Notes: generated from the letters alone by a model not told the origin. A stretch of DNA of 64,000 bases from Thermoleophilia bacterium (GCA_041393415.1 JAWKKE010000001.1:62001-126000); one strand, 5' to 3'; counted from the stretch's first letter, positions 20,216 to 30,333 are shown. A program made the numbers and translations.

Positions 20216-20868
20216 GGTGCGCTCACCTCCCGCCGGACACGTCGCACGAAGCCGGCCAACAGATGTAGGCCGGCGGTTGAGCTCTTCTCCGGGTGAAACT
20301 GTACCGCCCAGACGTTCTCGCGCGCTACTGCCGCGACGACGGGCCCGCCGTAGTCGGTCGTCGCGGCGACGACCGCGGGATCGGCGGGCCGGGCGGCGTA
20401 CGAGTGCACGAAGTAGACGGCGACGCCGTCCGGCAGGTCGCCGGCCATCTCGTGGCCGGCCGGCGTCCACGTGAGCTCGTTCCAGCCGATGTGCGGCACC
20501 TTGAGCGTCGTCTCGAGACGCTCCACCGTGCCGCCGAACACGCCCAGGCCCGGCCAGCGCCCGCCCTCGCCGCTGCTCTCGAAGAGCAGTTGCAGACCGA
20601 GGCAGACGCCGAGAAACGGCACCCCGGCGGCGATGCGCTCGACGACTACCTCGCCGAGGCCGCTCTGCTCGAGCCGCTCGGCGGCATCGCGAAAGGCGCC
20701 GACGCCCGGCAGAACGACGGCGTCGGCGTCGCGCACCACCGTGCGACTGGCGGTGATGCTCGCCTCGGCGCCGCTGCGTTCGAGCGCCTTGGCGACGCTG
20801 GCGAGGTTGCCCATGCCGTAGTCAATGATGGCAACGGAGGGCCGGCGACCGGCGGCGACAGGTGTCAG
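20212..20868 (-). CDS. hisH: Imidazole glycerol phosphate synthase, glutaminase subunit
   Basis: A class I amidotransferase that hands ammonia to HisF. The nucleophile lies in PFLGVCLGLQLLF and the His-Glu pair in VQFHPEKSS; VLPGVGAFRDA builds the oxyanion region. I place the start at a CTG at 20868 (218 residues): it overlaps the hisB stop by 4 bp (CTGA), as other pairs here do, and AAAGG lies 6 nt upstream. No ATG or GTG lies in frame near there; the next choice is a TTG at 20916, 50 bp inside hisB. Confidence 0.93.
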   Translation of the reverse strand: MTPVAAGRRPSVAIIDYGMGNLASVAKALERSGAEASITASRTVVRDADAVVLPGVGAFRDAAERLEQSGLGEVVVERIAAGVPFLGVCLGLQLLFESSGEGGRWPGLGVFGGTVERLETTLKVPHIGWNELTWTPAGHEMAGDLPDGVAVYFVHSYAARPADPAVVAATTDYGGPVVAAVARENVWAVQFHPEKSSTAGLHLLAGFVRRVRREVSAP

Positions 20869-21452
20869 AGCATGCCTTTCGTCGAGGGCACAACGGCGTC
20901 GCCCGTCTGCTCGCAAGCCTGCGCCAGGGCGCGGGCGACGCCCTTGAAGACGGCTTCGACGACGTGGTGGGCGTCTCCGCCGGAGAGCAGGCGGACGTGG
21001 AGCGTGAGTCCCGCCTGCATGGCCAGCGAGCGAAAGAAGTGCGCCGTGAGATCGCCGTCGAAGGCGCCGATGCGCACCCCGGCGAGTTGCAGATCGTGAA
21101 CGAAGTAGGGTCGCCCGGAGAGATCGAGGGCGACCATCGCCAGCGCTTCGTCCATGGGCAGCAGGAACGAGCCGTAGCGACGCACGCCGCGTTTGTCGCC
21201 GAGCGCCTCACGCAGTGCCTGGCCCAAAGCCAGCGCGGTGTCTTCGACCGTGTGGTGGCCGTCGACGTGAAGGTCGCCGGTGGCCCGCACTGTAAGGTCG
21301 AACCCGCTGTGGTGGGCGAAGAGCTCGAGCATGTGGTCGAGAAAACCGATGCCCGTCGCGACCTCGGCCTGACCGCTGCCGTCCAGCGTCAGCGACAGCG
21401 CGATATCGGTCTCGTTGGTGGTGCGGCGAACCTCTGCCCGGCGTTGCGTCAT
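20865..21452 (-). CDS. hisB: Imidazoleglycerol-phosphate dehydratase
   Basis: A 195-residue manganese enzyme, monofunctional with no phosphatase domain. The metal-binding repeats GFLDHMLELFAHHSGFD, VDGHHTVEDTALALG and the C-terminal GDAHHVVEAVFKGVARAL are intact. It overlaps hisD by 4 bp. Confidence 0.97.
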   Translation of the reverse strand: MTQRRAEVRRTTNETDIALSLTLDGSGQAEVATGIGFLDHMLELFAHHSGFDLTVRATGDLHVDGHHTVEDTALALGQALREALGDKRGVRRYGSFLLPMDEALAMVALDLSGRPYFVHDLQLAGVRIGAFDGDLTAHFFRSLAMQAGLTLHVRLLSGGDAHHVVEAVFKGVARALAQACEQTGDAVVPSTKGML

Positions 21453-22720
21453 GCCTGCTCCTCGAGGGCGCGGAGACGCGCGGAGCGCGCGTGCGCCCGC
21501 AGCCCCTCCTCATCGGCGATCGCCGCCACGTACGGCGCCAGCGCTGCCGCCGCGGCGGCGTCGAGTTCTACCACAGCCATCCGCTTCTGGAAAGCGGTTA
21601 CCGAGAGGCCTTGCGCAAAGCGCGCCGACCCACCGGTGGGTAGCACGTGATTGCTGCCCGCGGCGTAGTCGGCAAACGCGGTGGCCGCGTGGGCGCCGAC
21701 GAAGATGGCGCCCGCGTTGCGGATCCGCGGCACGAGCGCGGCCGCGTCGGCGACGTGCAACTCGAGGTGTTCGGGGCCGAAGGCGTTGCAGAGCGCCACC
21801 GCGGCGGCGCGATCGGGGCAGGCGACGACGGCCACGTTGTCGTGGCCGATACCCAGCTCCGCGGCGAGCGCCGTGACGGCGGCGCCGACGGGTTCCGCCA
21901 GCGTGCCGCCGATGTCGGCGAGACAGGCCATGGAGCCGGAGCCGTGTTCCGCCTGAGCCAGCAAGTCGGCCGCCAGCCAGGCGGGCTTGGCGGTCTCGTC
22001 GGCGATCACGAGCACCTCGCTGGGACCGGCCAAGCCGTCGATGGCGACGGCGCCCATCACTTGTCGCTTGGCTTCGGTGACGTAGGCGTTGCCGGGCCCG
22101 ACGATGACGTCACAACGCGGAATGGTCGCCGTGCCGAAGGCCATGGCGGCGACCGCCTGCGCGCCGCCGATCGGGAAGAGATCGTCGACGCCGAGGAGCT
22201 CGCAGGCGGCGGCCACGCCGGCGGCCGCGCCGCCGCCGCGCCGCGGCGGCGAACAGACCACGACACGCCCTACGCCGGCCACCTGCGCGGGGATCGCCGT
22301 CATGAGCACAGACGACGGATAGTTGGCGAGCCCGCCGGGCACGTAGAGACCGGCGACCGCCAGCGGCACCACCTCCTGGCCGACGACCTGACCCTGCGGC
22401 AGGGTCGCCCGCCAGGCCGCGGGCGCTTCGCGGCGATGGTATTCGCGCACGTTGCCGGCGGCCAGTTCGAGCGCCTCCCGCAAGCCGGGAGCGAGCTCGG
22501 CAAGACGCCGCCGGCGCTCCTGGGCCGAGACGGCGTAGTCTGCCGCCAGTTCGACGCCGTCCAATCGCAATGTGTGCGCGCGGACGGCGTCGTCGCCGCG
22601 CGCCCTCACGTCTGCAACGATCTCCGTGACGGCGGCGCGCACCTCGGCGGCCGGCGGCGCGAACGCACGCAGCGCCGCGACCGTCGCCGCGACGTCTTCG
22701 GCCCACGGCAGTACCTTCAT
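21449..22720 (-). CDS. hisD: Histidinol dehydrogenase
   Basis: A 423-residue zinc- and NAD-dependent enzyme for the last two oxidations of histidine synthesis. GLYVPGGLANYPSSVLM, GVDDLFPIGGAQAVAAMAFG, the IVGPGNAYVTEAK segment and LAQAEHGSGS (metal and base residues) are all present. The ATG at 22720 has a strong GGGGAGGAG site. A very long upstream extension of this frame is shadow coding over hisG and hisZ. Confidence 0.97.
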   Translation of the reverse strand: MKVLPWAEDVAATVAALRAFAPPAAEVRAAVTEIVADVRARGDDAVRAHTLRLDGVELAADYAVSAQERRRRLAELAPGLREALELAAGNVREYHRREAPAAWRATLPQGQVVGQEVVPLAVAGLYVPGGLANYPSSVLMTAIPAQVAGVGRVVVCSPPRRGGGAAAGVAAACELLGVDDLFPIGGAQAVAAMAFGTATIPRCDVIVGPGNAYVTEAKRQVMGAVAIDGLAGPSEVLVIADETAKPAWLAADLLAQAEHGSGSMACLADIGGTLAEPVGAAVTALAAELGIGHDNVAVVACPDRAAAVALCNAFGPEHLELHVADAAALVPRIRNAGAIFVGAHAATAFADYAAGSNHVLPTGGSARFAQGLSVTAFQKRMAVVELDAAAAAALAPYVAAIADEEGLRAHARSARLRALEEQA

Positions 22721-23325
22721 GCTCCTCCCCGTGCCTGTTGCAGGCGTTGAACGAGCGCCTGCAGGTCGTGGCCGCAGAGCGCCCGTGCCTGCGGGCCCGC
22801 GACGACTCGGGCACTGCACTCGGCCACCGGCGCCTTGATCACGAGCTCCGTTGCCTGCTGCGGCAACAGATGCTCGAGCTCGACCACGCCGTCGGCGATC
22901 CCCGTCGCAACGCCGAGCAGCGGCGACGTCATGACGAGCGTGTCCACCTGCTGCCCCACGGCGGTGAAGAAGCGCCGCGTGGTACGCGGATAGCGCGTCG
23001 CCAGACGCAGGCGACGGCGGCGCGCGACCTTTGACGGCGCCGCGTACACCAGCCGGCGACGAACGACGCCGAGGTCGACGAGCTCGAACAGATCCTCGCC
23101 GTGCTCGAGCACCAACTCTTTGCCGACGATACCGGCGCTCACGCCGCCGCGCCGGCAGAGCGTGAACACGTCCACTCCCGGCGCGACCACCCACTCGACG
23201 GCGTCGCCGAGACCGTCGCTGCCGGCGGCGCCGCGCAGCGGCCCAACCGGCAGTCCCGCCGCCTCGAGCAGCGCCAGGAGATCGGCCGGCAAGGGCTCGC
23301 AGTCGCTGGCGACGGCGAGCTTCAC
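22717..23325 (-). CDS. hisG: ATP phosphoribosyltransferase, short form
   Basis: A 202-residue short-form HisG, which starts histidine synthesis by joining PRPP and ATP. The short form lacks the regulatory domain and works with HisZ, whose gene lies directly upstream. VVAPGVDVFTLCRRGGVSAGIVGKE and the PRPP loop near GVATGIADGVVEL are recognisable. The GTG start overlaps the hisZ stop (GTGA), so the two subunits are probably made in step. Confidence 0.92.
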   Translation of the reverse strand: MKLAVASDCEPLPADLLALLEAAGLPVGPLRGAAGSDGLGDAVEWVVAPGVDVFTLCRRGGVSAGIVGKELVLEHGEDLFELVDLGVVRRRLVYAAPSKVARRRRLRLATRYPRTTRRFFTAVGQQVDTLVMTSPLLGVATGIADGVVELEHLLPQQATELVIKAPVAECSARVVAGPQARALCGHDLQALVQRLQQARGGA

Positions 23326-24533
23326 CGGCGCTCCCGCAGCGCCTCGAGCGCTTTGAGGACGTCGCGCCAGCTGCCGGCGACGCTGCGTCCGTCGGCGTAC
23401 TCGACCCAGTAGCTCCCGCCGCGGCGCACGATGGCGGGCCGCCGCGGCAGTTCGGCCTCGTCCGGCAGCGCCTCGACGTCCCATCCCAGGCGCCGTAGCT
23501 CGGCCGCGCGGGCAGGCTGCTCGAGGCCACCGACGAACGGCAGCGCCGGCGGCCGCGTAACCGGCTCCAACTCGGCCTCTTCGAGCGCCTCCTCGAGACG
23601 ATCCAGGCCGATGGCAAAGCCCACCGCGGGCTCATCCCAGTCGAACCGCTCCAGCAGACCGTCGTAGCGACCACCGGAGGCGATCGGCAGACCAACCCCC
23701 GGGGCGTACGCCTCGAAGACGAGGTCGTTGTAGTAGATGAGGTCCTGGAAGAGGCCGAGATCGAAGCCCACCACGTCGCCGAACCCAGCCTCGGCGACGA
23801 GTTCGTGGACGCGCACCAGCCGCTCGATGGCGACTTCCATGGCCGGCGTACTCGCCAGCTTGCGCGCTTGCTCGAGACTGTCGCGCGAGCCGCTGAGCTC
23901 GAGACTACGCTGCAGCGCCTTGCGCGCAGCGTCGCCCTGGTTCGATTTGCCGGCGATGATCTCCAGCAGCGGGTAGTCGCGAGCGACGAGCGCCTCGAAG
24001 AGCTTCTCGCGGTCGTCATCCTCAAGGCCGAGGGAAGCGACCAGCGCGCGATGGAAAGCGACGGTGCCGAGCGTCACTCGGTGGCCGCGCAGGCCGACGC
24101 GGGCGAGGGCGTCGCAGAGCATCACGACGACCTCAGCGTCGGCTTCGGGCGAGCGCACGCCGATGAGCTCCGCCCCCGCCTGCACGAACTCGCCGTCCTG
24201 CCCGCGCTGCGGCGCCCAGGGCCGGATGGCGGCGGCGATGTACGAGAAGCGCAGCGGCAACGGTTCGTCGTTGAAGCGCGTCGCCGCCAGACGGGCCACG
24301 GGAACCGTCATGTCGGTGCGCACCATGAGCTGGCGCCCTTGCTCGTCCCAGAGACGGTAGCCGGCCTTCAGCGTATCGTCGTCGGCGACCTCCAGCGTCT
24401 CGGCGAACTCCAGCGACGGCGTGATGACCTCGCCGTAGCCGTAGGCGTCGAAGCAGCGCCGCAGAGTAGCTTCGAGGGCACGGCGCTGCGCCGACCACGG
24501 CGGCAGGATGTCGTGCATGCCTTCGGGGATCAT
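23322..24533 (-). CDS. hisZ: ATP phosphoribosyltransferase regulatory subunit
   Basis: A 403-residue protein related to histidyl-tRNA synthetase but lacking a tRNA-charging role. MHDILPPWSAQRRALE, VRTDMTVPVARLAATR and GGRYDGLLERF correspond to the class II synthetase motifs. Its place next to short-form hisG, and the absence of a full anticodon domain, favour HisZ over HisS. The C-terminal 80 residues form a small domain that could be an altered anticodon-like domain. The start is ATG at 24533. Confidence 0.9.
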   Translation of the reverse strand: MIPEGMHDILPPWSAQRRALEATLRRCFDAYGYGEVITPSLEFAETLEVADDDTLKAGYRLWDEQGRQLMVRTDMTVPVARLAATRFNDEPLPLRFSYIAAAIRPWAPQRGQDGEFVQAGAELIGVRSPEADAEVVVMLCDALARVGLRGHRVTLGTVAFHRALVASLGLEDDDREKLFEALVARDYPLLEIIAGKSNQGDAARKALQRSLELSGSRDSLEQARKLASTPAMEVAIERLVRVHELVAEAGFGDVVGFDLGLFQDLIYYNDLVFEAYAPGVGLPIASGGRYDGLLERFDWDEPAVGFAIGLDRLEEALEEAELEPVTRPPALPFVGGLEQPARAAELRRLGWDVEALPDEAELPRRPAIVRRGGSYWVEYADGRSVAGSWRDVLKALEALRERR

Positions 24534-24564
24534 CGCCGGTCTCTCATCGCGTTGCACTGCCCCA

Positions 24565-27500
24565 TCAGCCGGCTCCGATGCAGCTCTCGCCGAGCAGCGC
24601 CTTGAGCTCGGCGTACAAACCGGCGACCGGCGCCACACGCAAATTCTCGCCGACCTTGAGCCGGACCGTGCGTTCGTCGCGCACCATGCGCAACACCACC
24701 GGCACCTGACCGGGAAAGTCGAGGAACACGCGCCGCAACTCGTCGATGGCCGCCGGCTGCACGCGCCCGGCGTCGATCGTGAGCGTCAGCGGACGAAACT
24801 CACTGACGCCCGAGAACGGCACCACCTCGAGGGCGATCAGCGTGGTGCCCGTCTCGGCCTTGCGCTCCACCTTGCCCCTGACCTTGATGATCGCGTCTTC
24901 CACCAGGAGATCCTTGTACTGCTCGTAGACGGCGGGCCAGGCGCGACACTCAACGCCGCCGTCGACGTCCTCGAGCCGGAAGGCGAGCCACACGCCGCCG
25001 TTCTTGCTCGTCTTCTTCTGCGCGTTGGCGACGATCCCGCCCGTCCAGGCGACGACGCCATCGCCGAGGTCGTCGAGGCCGCTGATGAAGGTCTCGGTCT
25101 CTTCGCGGAGCTGCTCGCGCAGCCCCTGCAGCGGGTGCGCTGAGACGTAGAGGCCGAGCGCCTCCTTCTCGCCCTTGAGCAGCGTCGGCTGGTCGAACTC
25201 AACGCGCGGCACCGGCGGATCGTGCGACTGCGCTTCGTCCGGGAGGAGCGCGTCGAACAGACCGAACTGACCATCGGCCGCGTCTTTGCGGCGCCGCTCG
25301 CCGGCAGACATCGCCGCAGGCAGCACCTCGAGCATGCCGCGGCGCGAATCGCCGGTGCTGTCGAAGGCGCCGCTGCGGATGAGCGCCTCGAGAACGCGCT
25401 TGTTGGCGACCTGCGAGTCGACGCGACCGCAGAAATCGTAGATGGTGCCGAACGGGCCGGAGTCACGAGCGGCGATGATGGACTCGATCGCGCCGCGCCC
25501 GACGCCCTTGACGGCGTTCAGCCCGAAGCGGACCTTGCCGTTCACGACCGTGAATCCGACTTCGCTCTCGTTGACGTCCGGCGGCAGCACCTCGATGCCC
25601 AGCTCGTGGCACTGGTTCACGTAGAACGGCACCTTGTCCTTGGTGTTCATGACGCTCGAGATGAGCGCCGCCATGTACTCGACCGGGTAGTTGGCCTTGA
25701 GCCACGCGGTGCGGTAGCTGATCATCGCGTAGCAGGCGGCATGGCTCTTGTTGAACGAGTAGTCGCCGGTGGCCTCGAAGCTCGCCCACACTTTGTTGGC
25801 GATCGCCGGCGAGAGGCCGCTGGCGGCGAGCCCCTGCATCAGCGGCTCACGCAGAGAGGCCATCAGGTCCTTGTTCTTCTTGCTGATGGCCTTACGCAGA
25901 TCGTCGGCCTGCGCCGGGCTGAAGCCTCCCACCCGGCGCGCAATCGCCATGTACTGCTCTTGATAGATGGTCACGCCGTGCGTGGGCTCAAGGATCGGCC
26001 GCAGGGCGTCGTGGTCGTAGACGACCGAGGCCGGGTCGCGCTTGTTGCGCGCGTAGGTGGCGATGAACTGCATCGGACCCGGCCGATAGAGGGCGACGAG
26101 GGCGATGAGATCTTCAAAACGCGCCGGTTTGACGTCGCGCAGCGCCTCGCGCATGCCGGCGCTCTCGAACTGGAACACACCGGTGGAATCGCCGCGGGCG
26201 AGCATGGCGTACGTCTTCTCGTCGTCGAGCGGCAGCTTGTCGATCTCGATGCAGACGCCGTCGGTCTTCTTGATGATCTCGAGCGCCGCCTCGATGACGT
26301 CGAGGTTGCGCAGGCCGAGAAAGTCCATCTTGAGCAAACCGAGGGCGGCGACGTCGTTCATGTCGAACTGCGTCACGATCTCGGCGTCGCCCTTCTGCTG
26401 CAACGGCAGGTACGTGGTGAGCGGCTGATCGCTGATCACCACCGCTGCCGCGTGGATGGAGTCGTTGCGGATGAGTCCCTCGAACGACATCGCCAAGTCG
26501 ACGACCTCTTTGACCTGAGCGTCGAGCTCGCATGCCTGCGCCAGCTCCGAGCCGTCGGCCATCGCCTCCTTGAAGGTCGCCGGCGGCGCCTTCTCGGGGA
26601 TCATCTTGGCGATCTTGTCGCCCACGGCGTACGGCAGCCCCATGACCCGGGCGGCGTCGCGCACCGCGGCCCGCGCCGCCATGGTGCCGAAGGTGATGAT
26701 CTGCGCCACGTGGTCGCGACCGTACTTGCCGGCCACGTACTCGATGACCTCCTCGCGCCGGGCCACGCTGAAGTCCATGTCGATGTCGGGCATCGACTTG
26801 CGGCCGGGGTTGAGAAAGCGCTCAAAGAGCAGGTCGTACTTGAGTGGATCGATGTCGGTGATCGCCAGCGCGTAACTGACGATGGACCCGGCGGCGGAAC
26901 CTCGGCCGGGTCCCACGGCGATGCTGTGATCCTTGGCGAACTTGACGTAGTCCCAGACGATGAGGAAGTACGCCTCGAAGCCCATCTCGCCGATCACGCC
27001 GAGCTCGAAGTCGAGGCGCTCACGCACCTCCTGGCTGGGCTCGGCGCCGTAACGGCGCACAATGCCCTGCTCGCAGAGCTCGCGCAGGTAGGAGCCCTCG
27101 GTGTAACCCTCGGGCACCGGGTACTTCGGCAGCTTGTAACCGCCAAAGTCCAGATCCACGTTGCAGCGCTCGGCGATCTCGACGGTGGCGTCGCAGGCAC
27201 CCGGATAGTCGGCGAAGCGCTCGCGCATCTCCTGCGCCGACTTGAGATAGAACTCCTCGCTGCCGTAACGCATGCGCTTCTCGTCCGCCAGGTTGCTCTG
27301 CGTTTGAATGCAGAGCAGCGCGTCGTGTGCGTGGCAGTCGGTGTCGCAGAGGTAATGCACGTCGTTGGTGGCGACCGTGCGCAAGCCGGCGCGCTCGGCG
27401 AGCGCCACGAGCTTGGGCAGCATCTCACGCTGCTCCGGCAGCCCCGCGTCTTGCAGCTCGATGAAGACGTTCTCGGGGCCGAGCAGATCGGCCAGGTTGC

Positions 27501-27975
27501 GCACGAACTCGTAAGCGTCGTCGTCGCGGCCGTCCTTGAGATACATCGACGGCCTGCCGCTGAGGCAGCCGGTGAGGGCGATGAGCCCGTCGTGATACTG
27601 CGTGAGCAGATCCCAGTCGGCGCGCGGCTTGTAGTAGTAACCCTCGAGGTACGCACGGGTGGAGAGCTCGACCAGGTTGCGATAGCCGGTCTCGTCGCGC
27701 GCCAGCAGCGTGAGGTGCGCGTTGCGCTCCTTGACCCCGGCGCGCGAATGACGATCGGTGGCCAGATAGAGCTCGAGGCCGAGGATGGGCTTCACTCCGG
27801 CCTTGCGGGCGGCGTCGTAGAACTTGACCACGCCGCCCAGCGTGCCGTGATCGGTGAGCGCCACCGCCGGCATGCCGAGCTCCTTGGCCCTCGCCACGAG
27901 GCCGTTCACCCGGCAAGCGCCATCGAGCAGCGAGTACTCGCTGTGGACGTGTAGATGAACGAAGTTGGCGGCCAT
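24565..27975 (-). CDS. dnaE: DNA polymerase III alpha subunit
   Basis: An 1136-residue C-family replicative polymerase. The N-terminal PHP domain (about 1-200) opens with NFVHLHVHSEYSLLDG and has LTDHGTLGG. The palm aspartates are Asp397 and Asp399 in PDIDMDF, with a third in the later KMDFLGLRNLDVI region. Tandem HhH and OB domains follow, with the OB near 985-1060. The order PHP-palm-OB is that of DnaE, not PolC. The ATG at 27975 has GAGGTC upstream; a 7-residue longer start is possible. The C-terminal end lies 31 bp from hisZ. Confidence 0.97.
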   Translation of the reverse strand: MAANFVHLHVHSEYSLLDGACRVNGLVARAKELGMPAVALTDHGTLGGVVKFYDAARKAGVKPILGLELYLATDRHSRAGVKERNAHLTLLARDETGYRNLVELSTRAYLEGYYYKPRADWDLLTQYHDGLIALTGCLSGRPSMYLKDGRDDDAYEFVRNLADLLGPENVFIELQDAGLPEQREMLPKLVALAERAGLRTVATNDVHYLCDTDCHAHDALLCIQTQSNLADEKRMRYGSEEFYLKSAQEMRERFADYPGACDATVEIAERCNVDLDFGGYKLPKYPVPEGYTEGSYLRELCEQGIVRRYGAEPSQEVRERLDFELGVIGEMGFEAYFLIVWDYVKFAKDHSIAVGPGRGSAAGSIVSYALAITDIDPLKYDLLFERFLNPGRKSMPDIDMDFSVARREEVIEYVAGKYGRDHVAQIITFGTMAARAAVRDAARVMGLPYAVGDKIAKMIPEKAPPATFKEAMADGSELAQACELDAQVKEVVDLAMSFEGLIRNDSIHAAAVVISDQPLTTYLPLQQKGDAEIVTQFDMNDVAALGLLKMDFLGLRNLDVIEAALEIIKKTDGVCIEIDKLPLDDEKTYAMLARGDSTGVFQFESAGMREALRDVKPARFEDLIALVALYRPGPMQFIATYARNKRDPASVVYDHDALRPILEPTHGVTIYQEQYMAIARRVGGFSPAQADDLRKAISKKNKDLMASLREPLMQGLAASGLSPAIANKVWASFEATGDYSFNKSHAACYAMISYRTAWLKANYPVEYMAALISSVMNTKDKVPFYVNQCHELGIEVLPPDVNESEVGFTVVNGKVRFGLNAVKGVGRGAIESIIAARDSGPFGTIYDFCGRVDSQVANKRVLEALIRSGAFDSTGDSRRGMLEVLPAAMSAGERRRKDAADGQFGLFDALLPDEAQSHDPPVPRVEFDQPTLLKGEKEALGLYVSAHPLQGLREQLREETETFISGLDDLGDGVVAWTGGIVANAQKKTSKNGGVWLAFRLEDVDGGVECRAWPAVYEQYKDLLVEDAIIKVRGKVERKAETGTTLIALEVVPFSGVSEFRPLTLTIDAGRVQPAAIDELRRVFLDFPGQVPVVLRMVRDERTVRLKVGENLRVAPVAGLYAELKALLGESCIGAG

Positions 27976-27986
27976 GGAAGACCTCG

Positions 27987-28015
27987 ATTCTAACACTGCG
28001 CCCGTCGAGGCTTAA
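27987..28015 (-). promoter_or_regulatory. Probable dnaE promoter beside the CRISPR array
   Basis: On the minus strand TTAAGC (28010-28015), a 17-nt spacer and TAGAAT (27987-27992) with an upstream TG form an extended -10 promoter. Transcription would begin just ahead of the GAGGTC ribosome site. It takes up most of the 83 bp between dnaE and the first repeat. Confidence 0.55.
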
Positions 28016-28058
28016 GGGGCGGATGGGCGACGGCGCGCGGGCCAATGCCCACTAGACG

Positions 28059-30333
28059 GCTGGGGATCAGTTCACACGCCCCCTGATACACTCCCTATGC
28101 GTAAACAGTACATCTGTTGTGTGCTGGGGATCAGTTCACACGCCCCCTGATACACTCCACCTGAGCCATGGCGGCACCGATCTCCGGCTGGGGATCAGTT
28201 CACACGCCCCCTGATACACTCCGAAACGCTCGATCAATGGCTGGCGCGGAGCTGGGGATCAGTTCACACGCCCCCTGATACACTCCGTGTCGCCGACCTT
28301 GAGCTTTCCGAGGCGCTGGGGATCAGTTCACACGCCCCCTGATACACTCCCGCGCGACATTCCCGACGTCACGTTCACGCTGGGGATCAGTTCACACGCC
28401 CCCTGATACACTCCCGTCGCGTCTGGTCCCGCCTACAGCTGGGCTGGGGATCAGTTCACACGCCCCCTGATACACTCCGGCGACGTCCTCGGTCGAGCGC
28501 ACCACGGCTGGGGATCAGTTCACACGCCCCCTGATACACTCCCGCAGTGCGCTGGCGCGTTTAGCCGCAGGCTGGGGATCAGTTCACACGCCCCCTGATA
28601 CACTCCCGTATCGCGCCGTGTGCTTGGCCGCGTAGCTGGGGATCAGTTCACACGCCCCCTGATACACTCCGCACAGCCGGAGCGTGCATCGGCAACACGC
28701 TGGGGATCAGTTCACACGCCCCCTGATACACTCCAGACATGAGAAACTACACTGTAGTAGCAGCTGGGGATCAGTTCACACGCCCCCTGATACACTCCCT
28801 CGCCGCCATCGCTCGCTCCGCACGTTGCTGGGGATCAGTTCACACGCCCCCTGATACACTCCCCACACACCACCTGAGATCGTAGTAGTTGCTGGGGATC
28901 AGTTCACACGCCCCCTGATACACTCCCCGAGCGCTGCACGTAGTTCGCCGACGCGCTGGGGATCAGTTCACACGCCCCCTGATACACTCCCCGAAGGCTC
29001 GATCTGATTGGTTCTCTGGCTGGGGATCAGTTCACACGCCCCCTGATACACTCCAAAGGCATGGAACAGGAGTGGGCGACTTGCTGGGGATCAGTTCACA
29101 CGCCCCCTGATACACTCCCAGCAGATCATTCAGAACCTCGCCATTAGCTGGGGATCAGTTCACACGCCCCCTGATACACTCCAAGGCAACGGTGGAGGAA
29201 TCAGCGATCAGCTGGGGATCAGTTCACACGCCCCCTGATACACTCCACATTCCCCAAACAGAAAGGCATCTTATGCTGGGGATCAGTTCACACGCCCCCT
29301 GATACACTCCGCACACTCACGCTTCCCTCGTGTTGGCCGCTGGGGATCAGTTCACACGCCCCCTGATACACTCCTCGCCGCCGCGCAGCAGTTTGAGCAC
29401 AAGCTGGGGATCAGTTCACACGCCCCCTGATACACTCCACCCTCCGGCACAACACGTGCAAGCCACGCTGGGGATCAGTTCACACGCCCCTGATACACTC
29501 CTTCCTACCGATATAGGCGTGATCACGCCGCTGGGGATCAGTTCACACGCCCCCTGATACACTCCCCTCTCCGATGTCTCCGGGACGCTAGCAGCTGGGG
29601 ATCAGTTCACACGCCCCCTGATACACTCCCGTAGCAGCGCTTGGCCTTCGGAGAGGGGCTGGGGATCAGTTCACACGCCCCCTGATACACTCCGCACTGC
29701 GGATACGTCTCTTCGAAAGCCGCTGGGGATCAGTTCACACGCCCCCTGATACACTCCGTCATGCGCGCCACCCTTGTTGCGCACGGCTGGGGATCAGTTC
29801 ACACGCCCCCTGATACACTCCGGACCTCACCACTCATCTCCGTCAAGAAGCTGGGGATCAGTTCACACGCCCCCTGATACACTCCTGCACGAGCTCGCGC
29901 ATATCGTGCTCGGGCTGGGGATCAGTTCACACGCCCCCTGATACACTCCCTGGCACTACAGCGCCGACGGCGCGGCTGCTGGGGATCAGTTCACACGCCC
30001 CCTGATACACTCCGAAGATGCCTACTCTACCGGAAACGTTGGCTGGGGATCAGTTCACACGCCCCCTGATACACTCCTCATCGCCGCGCACCACGCTGAT
30101 CTTCGGCTGGGGATCAGTTCACACGCCCCCTGATACACTCCCGACAGAGTGTATGCGTACAAGGCGGACGCTGGGGATCAGTTCACACGCCCCCTGATAC
30201 ACTCCTGATGGAGCATATCACCATCGCAGGCACGCTGGGGATCAGTTCACACGCCCCCTGATACACTCCTCAAGAAGTCGTTCCAGTCCTCTTGCACGCT
30301 GGGGATCAGTTCACACGCCCCCTGATACACTCC
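28059..30333 (+). CRISPR. Type II-C CRISPR array, 36 repeats and 35 spacers
   Basis: I count 36 copies of a 36-bp repeat and 35 spacers, each 28 nt, with a 64-bp period. The repeat begins GCTGGGGATCAGTTCACACG and ends CCCCCTGATACACTCC. All copies are identical except the one at 29467-29501, which lost one C from the C5 run. No spacer repeats another, and I found no spacer match elsewhere in the window. Repeat nt 1-15 pair with the tracrRNA anti-repeat only if the plus strand is crRNA-sense, so the array reads towards cas2, opposite to the cas genes. Repeat nt 26-34 (TGATACACT) look like an extended -10, as in other type II-C arrays. Neither end has a degenerate repeat. Confidence 0.98.

Noticed and set aside
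25222..27954. 910-codon open frame on the plus strand opposite dnaE
   Set aside because: Shadow of dnaE in high-GC DNA: His/Arg/Asp/Val-rich, no domain, no ribosome site. Other long plus-strand frames opposite his (17221-19527), atpA (9361-10761) and the GGDEF-EAL gene (39829-41463) are rejected for the same reason.
29330..29557. 75-codon open frame inside the CRISPR array
   Set aside because: It only translates repeats and spacers.
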